Source: Simmondsia chinensis (lineage: Eukaryota; Streptophyta; Magnoliopsida; Caryophyllales; Simmondsiaceae). From it: a stretch of 64,000 nt of DNA. The notes beneath the pieces are model-generated. The model worked only from the letters and a program-made list of their open reading frames with translations. It was not told the DNA's origin and searched no databases. Position 1 is the stretch's first letter, and every line of letters begins with the position of its first letter. A program made the position numbers and the translations under genes. The stretch covers positions 32,732,164 through 32,796,163 of the forward strand of contig JAGTTD010000011.1 in assembly GCA_018398585.1 (NCBI GenBank), in the 5' to 3' direction. Positions 11,087 to 20,762 of the stretch are shown piece after piece.

Positions 11087-11197
11087 GGATTAGATCCAAG
11101 TCGTCGCTCGTGTTCCCTAGTCGTGCCTCACTGTAAGCCAAACATCTTGAATTTTTCATATTTCTTGTTTTATTTGTGTTATTTTACGCATCTTAAA

Positions 11198-12330
11198 ATG
11201 AATAACGAAAATTCAAGTGAAGTTTCTAACCAAACTGTTGCGCCGGTTCTAGTTTCAGGGGGAGTTCCTGATGTGAACTCACCTTATTATCTTCACCCCT
11301 CGGATCATTCGGGGCTTGTTTTCGTGCATGATATTTTAACCAGCCCAAATTTCCCGGCTTGGAGGCGCTCTATTTTTAAGGTTTTTAAGGCCAAATGTAA
11401 AATTGGTTTTCTTGATGGTAGTATCAAGAAACCGGAGGAAGATTCTCCGGATTTTGAAAATTGGAGTGCCTGTGACTCCATGGTTTCTTCTTGGCTATCC
11501 AATTTGGTTTCTAAAGAAATCAATGCAAATATTGCATATTTTGAATATCGCATGACGTTTGGCTAGATTTGAATGAACGTTTTTCCCAAGGAAATGTACC
11601 ACGGGTTTACGAAATTAAGCGTGAGATTTCACACTTAAAACAAGAAAATATGTCAATGTTTGACTATTTCACCAAACTAAGGTCTTTATGGGACTAGCTT
11701 TACACCCTTGTAGCAACACCCCCGTGTACTTGTGGCTCGGGACAAGCCTTTGCGGCCATAAGGGACATGGAAAGGTTGCTCGATTTGTTAATGGGATTGG
11801 ATCCCTCCTTCTCTACCGTTAGATCCCAACTCATGAATACCAAACCACTTCCAAATGTGTCCAATGCATATGCTACTTTATGTCAGGAGGAGAAGCAACA
11901 GAGTGTTGCTTCGGGCAGTATTGTTGTCCCTGAAGCTACGGCTCTCTTAGTCAAAGGGAATCTTGGTACCACTGGTGGGGATTTGCCCAATTCTAACGGG
12001 CAACCCACTAGGCACAATAATCGGTTTTCTTATTCTCATTGCAAAAGACAAGGACACACTAAAGAACGTTGCTTCGAGCTCATAGGATACCCGGCGGGAT
12101 GGAAGAACCGTGGACAAAATCGGGCAGCAGCAGCCACTGTTGCTGCTGCGCAGTCAGCCGGGCACCACCAGCAGCCGCTGCTGCTGCCGGCAGTGACTGG
12201 TGGTGCGCCACTCCTACAGAACGACAGCCTTGTTGTTGGGTTGTCGGCATCTCAATATCAGCAGCTGTTGTCTTTACTCAGTGCCGGGGGAAGTTCACCT
12301 TGTGTTAACATGTCAGGTCAGGTTTTGTTT
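11198..12330 (+). pseudogene. copia gag (capsid/nucleocapsid) remnant
   Basis: Gag forms the virus-like particle that packages element RNA. The frame opens at 11198 (MNNENSSEVSNQ), with the segment PYYLHPSDHSGLVF and the typical gag W-rich stretch FPAWRRSIFKVF. It is broken by a stop at 11564-11566, and the frame changes before 11767. The nucleocapsid zinc knuckle near 12031-12075 reads YSHCKRQGHTKERC: the first cysteine of the C-X2-C-X4-H-X4-C motif is tyrosine, so metal binding should be lost. Queue of alanine and glutamine codons follows around 12120-12190. Confidence 0.88.
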
Positions 12331-15300
12331 AATACCGTTTGGATTATTGATACGGGTGCTTCCGACCACATGGTTTGTTCAGATTTTGTGTTAGATAATG
12401 TCCAAGTTAACACTAAATTCAAGCCAGTCAGGCTTCCGAATGGAAATTCATTGTCAGTCTCCCATGTGGGGCGTGCCACCATTTCTAGCAGTCTCACACT
12501 TGATAATGTTTTGTGTATTCCCGGATTCCAATGCAATCTTCTTTCAGTTAGCAAGTTGACTAGAGATAGGAATTGTGCATTGACATTTTATTCAAATTTT
12601 TGTGTGATACATTTTATAGGGTAGACAGTGGGTAGACAGTGAGATGGGCTATACATTTTATAGGGAACGGTAGCTCCCAAGGTAACGCACGTGAGGAGTT
12701 CGGAAGAAAAGTTCATGATTTGGCACCGAAGAATGGGGCATGTCCCATTTAATAAATTGTCGAATTTTTTGAATTTGGATTTTGGTACTTCTATTGATGC
12801 TGTTTGTGATTCTTGCCATCGAGCAAAACAAACTCGTTTACCTTTTCCTGTTTCTGTTAGCAAAACTACACGATGTTTTGAGTTAATTCATTGTGACATT
12901 TGGGTCCTTATAGTACCGTGTCTATGACTGGTGCTCGTTTTTTCCTCACCATAGTTGATGATTATAGCAGGTGCACATGGGTTTATTTGATGAGAGATAA
13001 GTTGCAATCTCATAGGATATTAATGGATTTTTGCCAAGTTGTACAAACTCAGTACAACAAGGGTGTAAAGCAAGTAAGGAGTGCTAACGGTGCGGAATTT
13101 CTTTTTGGTCCTTTGCTCGATTTTTATGTAGGAAAAGGAATTCAAGTACAAAACACATGCAATAATACTCCTCAACAGAATGGGGTTGTCGAAAGGAAGC
13201 ATAGGCACCTCCTTGAGGTGGCTCGTGCACTTCGTTTTGAAGCAGGTCTTCCTATCCAATTTTGGGGATAGTGTGTCCTAACAGCAGCCTATTTGATCAA
13301 TCTCATGCCCATACAACGTCTAGGGAATCAGATTCCTGATGAGGTATTACTCGGAAAAGCTCCTTCTTTCGGTCATTTACGTGTTTTGGCTCTTTGTGCT
13401 ATGTTCATCATAAAGATCGTAGCAAGGATAAATTCGGTTATCGTGCAAATAAGTGTATTTTCATTGGATATCCACATGGGAAGAAAGGGTACAAAGTTTT
13501 TGATTTAGACAACAAGAAAATGGTCGTTTCGCGTGATGTTATTTTTTATGAGAATAAGTTTCCTTATCTTGAAAAGTAAGGGAGAAGAAATGATGGTAAC
13601 GAAATTGATCTAATACGATATGTGGATGATAAAGATCATGGGAGGACACGTGTACAGGAGGGACCGGTGGTGGCCACACCACCACCGGGCATGATCGATC
13701 TGTCGGTGGCAATACCATCGACAGATACTGGTGTTGCAGGACCAGAATCGGGTGCTGCAGCACCAGAACAGGGGTCTGACAAACCCCAGGAGCCCGCTGC
13801 ACCAGGAGGTTCGGGTAGACCGAGTCAGGTTCGCTTAATGCCAGCTAAGTATCAAGATTTTATTGTGGATGTTCCTTCTTCTATAGCCCATTCTCGTGCT
13901 GCCGCTCCTTCAGTTGACTCAGGTATGGTTTACCCCTTGTCAAATTTTGTGTCTAATGCACGATTTTCTAACTCACACTCGTCCTTACTTAAAGCCATCA
14001 CTTCGGGTGATGAGCCATGACATTTTTCTCAGGCTATAGGTCATAAACATTGGAGAGATGCTATGGAGAAAGAAATTTCAGCACTCGAACAAAATAGGAC
14101 GTGGACATTGGAAGAATTACGCCCCTGGAAACGAGCCATAGACTCCAAGTGGGTCTACAAAATAAAATATAAGTCGGATGGTACCATTGAGCGCTACAAG
14201 GCATGTTTGGTTGCCAAGGGATACACTCAGATCGAAGGTATCGATTATCATGACAGTTTTGCCCCTGTCGCTAAACTTGTCACAGTTAGATGTGTTGTTG
14301 CAGTTGCAGCCGCTAGGGATTGGATTATACATCAATTGGATGTCAATAACGCCTTCTTACATGGTGACTTAGATGAAGAGGTTTATATGAAACTCCCTCA
14401 AGGGTTTGAGAAGCAACATAAGGGTAAAGTTTGTCGTTTACGTAAGTCTCTTTACTGACTTAAACAGGCATATCGTAACTGGAACCAAAAGTTTGTGTCC
14501 TTTTTGGTTGCCATGGGTTTCGTGCAGTCAAAGTCGAATTATTCTTTGTTTACATATACTCGGGGGTCAATTTTACTAGTATATTGGTATATGTTGATGA
14601 TGTCATCGTAACTGGAAATAACCTAAGTCACATAGAGGAAGTCGAGGTCTCACTTGATAAACAGTTTGGGATTAAGAACTTAGGCCCAGTTAAGTATTTT
14701 CTTAGAATACAGGTTGCACGCACGAAGGATGGAATTGTTTTGAATCAAAGAAAATATGCGTTTGACATTTTAAGTGAAACCGGTCTTTTAGGAGCTAAGC
14801 CTAGTTCCACCCCTATAGTCCAAAACCATCGGTTAGCTGATGGGGAAGGGGACCGTGTAGAAGATCCGGGACAGTATCGTTGAATGGTAGGAAGACTTCT
14901 CTACCTTACTATCACTTGACCTGACATCTATTATGCCGTTAAAATTCTTAGTCAATTTATGCATGATCCGCGGTTACCGCACTTGGAAGGCGCCTATCGT
15001 GTCCTTCGCTACATTAAGGGGACACCAGGTCAGGGTATTTTTCTACCCCGTGCATGTGACTTGTCTCTTTGTGCTTATTATGATGCTGACTGGGCAGGTT
15101 GCCCAACTTCTAGACGTTCCACTACAGGTTTTGTTACATTTTTAGGGGACTCCCCTATCTCATGGCGTTTTAAGAAACAATCCGTCGTTTCTCATTCTTC
15201 CACTGAAGCAGAGTATTGGGCCATGGCTACAGTTACTAGTGAGTTAGTGTGGTTGGGGCACATACTTCGTGATCTGCAAGTTAGCACTGATCAACCTACC

Positions 15301-15546
15301 ATCTTGTTTTGTGATAATCAGGCAGCCCTTCATATTGCCTCCAATCCCGTGTTTCACGAGAGAACGAAACACATAGAGATCGATTGCCACTTCGTTCGAG
15401 AGAAATTATTAGCAAAGGAAATTTCCACTTCCTTTGTTCGGTCTTCAGGTCAAGTGGTGGATGTGTTCACAAAGGCACTCGGGTTATCCTCGTTTTCATC
15501 CCTTCTTCACAAGTTGGGCATTGTCAACTTGCATGCTCCAACTTGA
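12331..15546 (+). pseudogene. copia pol remnant: protease, integrase, reverse transcriptase, RNase H
   Basis: Protease shows WIIDTGASDHM near 12340. The integrase zinc region (HRRMGHV…CDSCHRAK) covers 12721-12830 and the core runs 12900-13271 with FLTIVDDYSR and QQNGVVERKH. The second catalytic aspartate is lost (RSANGAEF instead of RSDNG). Reverse transcriptase runs 14063-14900 with [12 protein letters not shown] and YVDD (14590). RNase H lies at about 15080-15540 (DADWAG, STEAEY, DNQAA). Breaks include a stop at 12622, frameshifts near 12900, 13390 and 14500, and stops at 13269, 14018, 14456 and 14881. A short duplication of ACATTTTATAGGG disrupts 12608-12664. Confidence 0.92.
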
Positions 15547-15553
15547 GGGGGAG
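15545..15553 (+). promoter_or_regulatory. Polypurine tract of the copia element
   Basis: GAGGGGGAG lies directly before the TG of the 3' LTR, the normal site for priming of plus-strand DNA. The pol stop codon overlaps its first bases. Confidence 0.9.
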
Positions 15554-15901
15554 TGTTGAAAATATACCTCATGTACATGTGTATTTTTGTACTCATATTT
15601 GTTTTGATGTAAATACTTTGAATTTAATTAGGTATAGAATTAAATTTAGGGTAGTTAATTTTCCTAATTTTCCTCTTCTCCTCCCTCTAGTGTAACCGGC
15701 CAAGAGGCCTTTATTTTGCTCTTCAATTCTTGTTTGAATGTCTTATGTAATTAGCCTAGGAGTCTCTCTTTGGCATTTTTTCATTTTCCTTTGATGCAAT
15801 TATAAATAGGCCAGTCTTCATTTCAATAGAAATCATCCAATTTTCTTCCATACAAAAGTGTTCTTGGTTGTTTTGTTTATTTTGTTTGTCAAATTTCTAC
15901 A
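15554..15901 (+). repeat. 3' LTR of the copia element (348 bp)
   Basis: It matches 10727-11073 with about eight substitutions and one inserted base. The TATA box is retained at 15801. The terminal TTTCTACA is followed by the second TTAAT. Confidence 0.97.
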
Positions 15902-15990
15902 TTAATGCACATCTGTATATAATATATATCAGGTTTATGCAATAGTAGCTTCAAAAGGGTATAACGACACGAAAGTGTCAAAGATTCACG
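15902..15990 (-). pseudogene. Continuation of the DUF789 paralogue fragment beyond the copia insertion
   Basis: After the second TTAAT the sequence GCACATCTGTATATAATATA and CAGGTTTATGCAATA matches intron 4 of the intact gene (47798-47841). The match ends near 15949. A further 17-bp match, TTCAAAAGGGTATAAC, corresponds to about 48627 in the intact gene, suggesting a deletion that removed exon 4. The last point is tentative. Confidence 0.7.
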
Positions 15991-16407
15991 TATAAATTTG
16001 ATAATAACAACGTTATCACAATGCCTTGACTAAATTGATTTCATGCTTGAATTTTTGGATGTTCATCCTTGTGCAGCAGCTTGACCGAAAAAAATATTAT
16101 TGTGCAGCAGCCTTAGTTGAGCATAACATATTATTTATTGGTATAATTGTCTTATTTCTTCCCATACACTTCAAAATAACATTAGTATAGGATCCTAGGC
16201 TAGGATATTATATTAGTAATATGAACTGAAGTCATGCATGATGCAACCTATACTATTTTTGATGCAACCTATACAAGTTATAGAACATTCGGAAATTTTG
16301 ATATGTTATTCTAAATTTGATACTATTTTTTTCAAGTATTCTAAGATTTTAAAATATTTTTTAGGTACTTTGAACTTTGGTAAGTCTTCTTTTTTCAGGT
16401 TGTTAAG
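15991..16407. other. Spacer, no gene seen
   Basis: AT-rich sequence with no convincing open frame, splice pattern or repeat family. An 87-codon frame at 16238-16501 overlaps the repeat remnant that follows and is not coding. Confidence 0.5.
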
Positions 16408-16559
16408 AACTCAGTCAAATATAAAAGTTGTGAGAGTAAAGAGGTCAATTTATAAGCCCAATGATTACTTTGATTTTAAGATGGAATCACATTTGAGATA
16501 ATATGCGAATTCTACGTATGCTAACTCCATGGATTAGCCCGAAGGCTCAATAAAATCTA
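16408..16559 (+). repeat. Degenerate LTR remnant of the TRIM family seen at 54437-54978
   Basis: GAGAGTAAAGAGGTCAATTTATAAG, the segment ATTTTAAGATGGAATCACATT, AACTCCATGGATTAGCCCGA and an end in TCTAACA follow the TRIM LTR at 54480-54622 in order. No target duplication was found, so this is a decayed solo LTR or fragment. Confidence 0.6.
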
Positions 16560-16805
16560 ACACAAGTACCCTACTCATAACCCAGTTAGGGTTTCGTTAG
16601 ATTACGCTAATCTTAGGCGAGGCCAAAGTCCAACCTCAACGAAAAAGGGGACTAGGAACAAAACAGCACAAAAACAACAGAGCAGAAACAAAACAGGCAC
16701 CTAAGCAAGACCCGGCAAACCACCAGAAACCAGGAAAAAGCAATAAGATAGAACAGACAGAAACAACTAGGGCAAGGAACTCAACAGAAAATGGGAGAAT
16801 AAGGT
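16560..16805 (-). mobile_element. Truncated L1-type LINE 3' fragment
   Basis: TAGGCGAGGCC, a GGGGAC motif and a long ACAAAACAG/AACAGA-rich stretch match the minus-strand L1 fragment at 44426-44559 (CTAGGCGAGGCC, CGGGGACC). It lacks a clear poly(A) and target duplication. It holds no coding sequence. Confidence 0.55.
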
Positions 16806-17190
16806 AATGTTCTACCCTTGTTTGAATAAATCAATTTAAGATGGATAAAGGTAAAAAAGGGTGAATGAGTTACCCTTATTTAATAATTAAGTAAAGGGGT
16901 ACAGATAAAAAGAGTTATACTTAAAATAAAAACAAAATTGTCCAAGATTTTAAAAAATTTACCTCACTCCCTTTATCCCCCAATTGGAGATTAAAGAAAA
17001 TGGGAGTAAAAGGGGGTAAGTTTTTACCCCCAATTATCCCCCTTACTCCTCAAAAGTATTTAAAAAACCAAGAATACCCGAAGATATATTACCTACAATT
17101 CAAGTTACCTAAAACAACTTTTCAATAAAAACATTTTCAATTCGTCCATAGTTGTGTGCAGACTATGAACATTGAACACTACACTTCCCA
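16806..17190. other. Upstream region of the O-methyltransferase gene; possible small MITE
   Basis: The stretch 16810-17050 is rich in short inverted motifs (TACCCTTG…, GGGGGTAAG…CTTACCC-like), suggesting a small foldback element. Termini could not be fixed. The proximal promoter lies in 17050-17190. Confidence 0.35.
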
Positions 17191-17201
17191 CTATATATAT
17201 C
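17191..17201 (+). promoter_or_regulatory. TATA box of the O-methyltransferase gene
   Basis: CTATATATAT lies about 94 bp before the start codon, followed by a CT-rich leader (CTCTCTTG) and GATAGAT repeats. This spacing is normal for a plant core promoter with a short 5' UTR. Confidence 0.55.
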
Positions 17202-17285
17202 TCTCTTGTTTTGCTCGTACCAATACTACTACTCATGTAGACAAATACATAGATAGATAGATCGATAGATATAGATCGAGAGAAT

Positions 17286-18998
17286 ATGACGACCAACAAA
17301 GACTTCAATGAGCAAGAGTTGTGGCGAGGCCAAGCTGAGCTGCTAAGCCGCATACTGGCCTTTTCCGAGCCCATGGCTCTGAAATGTGCCGTGGAGCTAG
17401 GTATCGCAGACATTATTAACTCACATGGCGGTCAACTTAGCCTAACCCAAATAGCCTCCAAAGTGACCCCACCCTTACCGGACCCACAAACCCTGGTCCG
17501 AGTCATGCAGCTCCTAGCCCACATGAATATCCTAATCGCAACACCAGATTCCAAAACGGGGGAAACCTTATACGGTCTAACCCCTGCCTCCATGTGGCTC
17601 TTACATGGATCCAACCGGACCATGATCCCGGCCCTCCAAATGTTGAACCACCCCTTGTTCCTGTCCCCGTGGCACCATCTCAGCCGTTCGATTACAGGAG
17701 AGGGGACCCCATTTGAGATGGCTCATGGAAAATCCCTATATGGGATCGCATCATCGGACCCCGAGTTCAATAGGGTGGTCAATGAGGGTATGGTTTGTTT
17801 CACCAACATGGTGCTGCCGGAGATCATAGAAGGGTATAAGGAAGGGTTCAGTCGACTCCGGGGGTCGCTGGTGGATGTCGGTGGAGGCCACGGTGCGGCG
17901 TTGGCAAAGATTGTGAAGGCTTACCCACATATTAAAGGTATCAACTTTGATCTACCGCATGTTGTGGGTACTGCTCCACAACGTCCAGGGGTTACCCATG
18001 TTGGTGGTGACATGTTTGAGGTTATTCCTACTGCTGATAACGTTCTTATTAAGGTAATTTATTGGTTAATGTTAAGAATTTTAATGTTAGTATAATTACA
18101 ATAGCTTATATTACACTCGTGAGAGCCTCTCTTCCACCCGGAAGGGGGAAGGCTACGTACATCCACCCCCCAGACCCTGCTTCGTGCGGGAGCCCCAGTG
18201 GCACTGGGACTATTGCTGTTGTTGTATATTACAATCGTGAGAGCAAGATATCAACGTATAAGTACAGTTGATTTTAACATGAATCTTCATTTGAACCCAT
18301 ATGTGGTCGTAATGGTAGTATTAAAGTTTTAGTTGACCAAGAGGTTTAGAGTCCAAATTTCTAAACTACATCATCCACTTTTAATGTTTACATAATTTAA
18401 GCATAAGATACGAGGTAATCTTATCTTTTCTTTGATCAAAGAGGTGGTCTTATCTACTTTAAGTGTAATGGGGGCATCTACATGAGCAGACAAGTCAGAT
18501 TATAAAGCCAATTCTTCACTCATCAGCATAATTGTTTAGGACAATTAATTCCTTAACATGTTAGACAACGTAATAGTGAGGTCCCCAAAATATTAAAACA
18601 CATTAGACCGTACTTTAAAAACATTTCAAACGCTCAGAACTCCGAATAATAATACTCTTTTTTTTCCATACAAATCTATACTATTTTTACTAATGCAGGA
18701 GGTGCTACACAACTGGACAGATGAAGATTGCGTAAAAATACTGACAAACTGCAGGAAAGCAATAGCAAAAGAAACAGGGAAACTCATAATGATAGAGTTG
18801 GTGTTAAACCCACAAGGAAAAGACATGAAAGATGAAGTGATTTACAAGAGCGATCTGTTAATGATGGCAGTTTGTTCTGGCGGCAAAGAAAGGTCTCAAC
18901 TTGAATGGTCTTCTCTTTTGAAGTCTGCTGGCTTTGCTCGCTGCAATTTTGTGCAGATCCCTTGCTTTCCTTGCGTCATTGAAGCCTACCCACATTGA
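17286..18998 (+). CDS. COMT-type plant O-methyltransferase (SAM-dependent), two exons
   Basis: Exon 1 is 17286-18053 (256 codons, phase 0, donor GTAATT) and exon 2 is 18699-18998 (acceptor TAATGCAG), giving 355 residues, typical for the family. Enzymes of this class transfer the S-adenosylmethionine methyl group to a phenolic hydroxyl in the cytosol. The N-terminal dimerisation region holds AVELGIADI (about 35-43). The SAM-binding motif LVDVGGGHGA is at about 195-204, with INFDLPHVV and GGDMFEVIP after it. The catalytic histidine is in EVLHNWTDEDC at about 260, directly after the splice junction, where most relatives have WVLHDW. The sequence resembles flavonoid/isoflavonoid OMTs, but the substrate cannot be assigned. 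The reading frame is intact. The intron carries an RTE-tail insertion. Confidence 0.95.
18126..18224 (+). mobile_element. 5'-truncated RTE/SINE tail inserted in the O-methyltransferase intron
   Basis: The 99-bp insert (CCTCTCTTCCACCCGG…GCTGTTGTTG) matches the 3' ends of the RTE fragments at 52-56 kb. It is flanked by a 19-bp duplication, TATATTACACTCGTGAGAG (18107-18125) and the same with one change (18225-18243). It lies in the sense direction, well away from both splice sites. Confidence 0.9.
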
Positions 18999-19547
18999 TT
19001 AAGTCGTTGTCATCGGTTTTTGTTCGTAGTTTTTGATTTTTAAGAAATAAAAAGTTTTTGGAATGACTTTTTCTTGTTTGTGGCTTTTGATCTTCAGTTT
19101 TTTTTTCCGACTTGGGCGAAAATTGAAAATTAAAACCTAAAAACAAGAGAAAATCTTTTCGTAACTTACGTTAACATTTTAAAAAAACCAAAAATGACCG
19201 AAAGATGATATTGGGGCGGAGGTAGTTTGTTTTTTTTTATGTCATAAATAAGTTTCTTTGAATATAATGTGACAAATAAGATTAATATAATAATATATAA
19301 CTTGTTCTATAAATAAAAATTGTTAGGTCTAGTATAACAGTTAAATTATTCACTTTTAAATTATGAGGTCTTGAATTTGAATTTCATCTTTTTTTGTCAG
19401 CTATATGTTGATAACTCTTCTTAACACAATATTACATCTTCTTAGAACTTCTTAAAAGTTACATTTTTGTTAAAAAATATACAGTTGTAATTTTCTTATT
19501 ATTATATAAATGGAGAATTGAATATTAGTACTATCATATATATATAA
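18999..19547. other. 3' UTR of the O-methyltransferase and AT-rich spacer
   Basis: GAAATAAAAAG near 19045 could serve as polyadenylation signal for the gene. The stretch 19320-19440 (CTAGTATAACAGTTAAATTATTC…) is a dispersed repeat motif that recurs in related form near 21600 and 44000. No gene is seen. Confidence 0.4.
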
Positions 19548-19607
19548 TACAACAGCAACAACAATAAATCCAATGCCTCAAGGATTCCCGTTAATGCAGT
19601 GCCTGAG
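19548..19607 (-). mobile_element. Short RTE/SINE tail remnant
   Basis: CAACAGCAACAACAATAAATCCAATGCCTCAAGG reads on the minus strand as a worn GAGGCATTGG…TTGTTGCTGTTG tail. It is bounded by ATATATATA on both sides. Very short and degraded. Confidence 0.5.
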
Positions 19608-19762
19608 ATATATATAAACATAATATTGGAATTAAATTTCATATTTTTTTTTCCAAAAAATTTTAATGCTAGGAATTTATGTGCCAATAAGCATTAAAAT
19701 ATTTCTTTTTTACTATTAAATGTGTTTTATTTAAATGCAATTCGTTAATGCTATCAATAGAA

Positions 19763-20260
19763 GTGGGCTAGTTGGGCTGCTCCCATTGGAGCCCCATTTT
19801 CTTGGGCTCCCAAAATAGGGCCATAAATGGGGCTCCACCGGGAGCCCATTTTATTTTTTAATATTATTTTATTTTAATTTTAATCATTTTTAATTAATAA
19901 AATATATTAAATTTACTTTAAAATATTTTATATATTAAATTTAAGTAATTTTTTTATCTAATTATTTATATTATGTTATTTTTTAGCAATATAAATCTTA
20001 GTTTTTATAATTTTAATTCGTTTTCTCAATATAGTTAATTATTTTTTATTTGCATTTGTTTTTAATGTATTTTTATCTTTTATCTTGAATTGATTAAAAT
20101 AGCATAAATGATATTAACTACTAAAAGAATTAAAAATATAAAAGATGGGGTTAAAAAAAGAGGCATGGAATGGAGAGAAAAAGCCTCATTTTTGCATGAA
20201 GCCCCATTTTTTATAATGTGTTAAAAAGGGCTTCGAATGGGGATAGCCTTATTGGATAAC
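19763..20260. mobile_element. MITE-like element with terminal inverted repeats
   Basis: The left end has GGGCTGCTCCCATTGGAGCC; the right end reads on the opposite strand as AAGGCTATCCCCATTCGAAG. Each is followed inward by a second AAAATGGGGC-type inverted motif. The centre is AT-rich and non-coding. The target duplication was not resolved. Confidence 0.55.
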
Positions 20261-20762
20261 TAACTTAGCGTGAGTTTGAAAGACCGAATAAATTTTAAAA
20301 ATTATTTTGAACAAAACAAAAGACATACGACCAACTTGAAGAAAGCAAACAAAAAGTTATGGACCAATTTGAACAAACATATAAATATCTAAACCATTTT
20401 TCCAAAAGCAAATGAAGAATCAATTTGAACAAACTTATAAATATTAGTGACTATTTTGAAAGAAAGTAAAAAATTGAACAACACAAGGGCGTCATTATTT
20501 CTAGGCCAAGCAATGTTATTATCAGAGCAATAATATAACATGTAATAAATAAAAACCATAAAATTTTACACATTTGCTCTAAAATTAACAATTTTACTCG
20601 CAATAACATTAGCCACGACTCAACTTCCTCTTGGACATCTTTTTTCTAATGTCGGTAACACCCAAGAGAGGAGAATCCACCTCCTAAAAGAGTGCAACAT
20701 TGTCTTTAATGATAATCAAATTTGGGTTAACGTAATTGAACCCGATCTTTTTCACTGTTAGG
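20261..20762. other. Spacer downstream of the glucosyltransferase gene
   Basis: Contains the imperfect repeat of GACCAACTTGAA / GACCAATTTGAACAAAC / GAATCAATTTGAACAAAC at about 20325-20450 and AT-rich sequence. No gene is seen. Confidence 0.4.

Larger units (their letters stand above)
10727..15901 (+). mobile_element. Complete but defective Ty1/copia LTR retrotransposon with TSD TTAAT
   Basis: LTRs of 347 and 348 bp (TGTTGAAAA…TTTCTACA) bound the element. The flanking 5-bp duplication TTAAT lies at 10722-10726 and 15902-15906. The primer-binding site TGGTATCAGAGC follows the 5' LTR and a polypurine tract precedes the 3' LTR. The domain order gag, protease, integrase, reverse transcriptase, RNase H is copia-type. 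The unoccupied sequence is seen at 47781-47810. The coding region carries at least five in-frame stops and four frameshifts, so the element is not autonomous now. The LTRs differ by about eight substitutions and one single-base indel, implying a fairly recent insertion. Confidence 0.97.
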
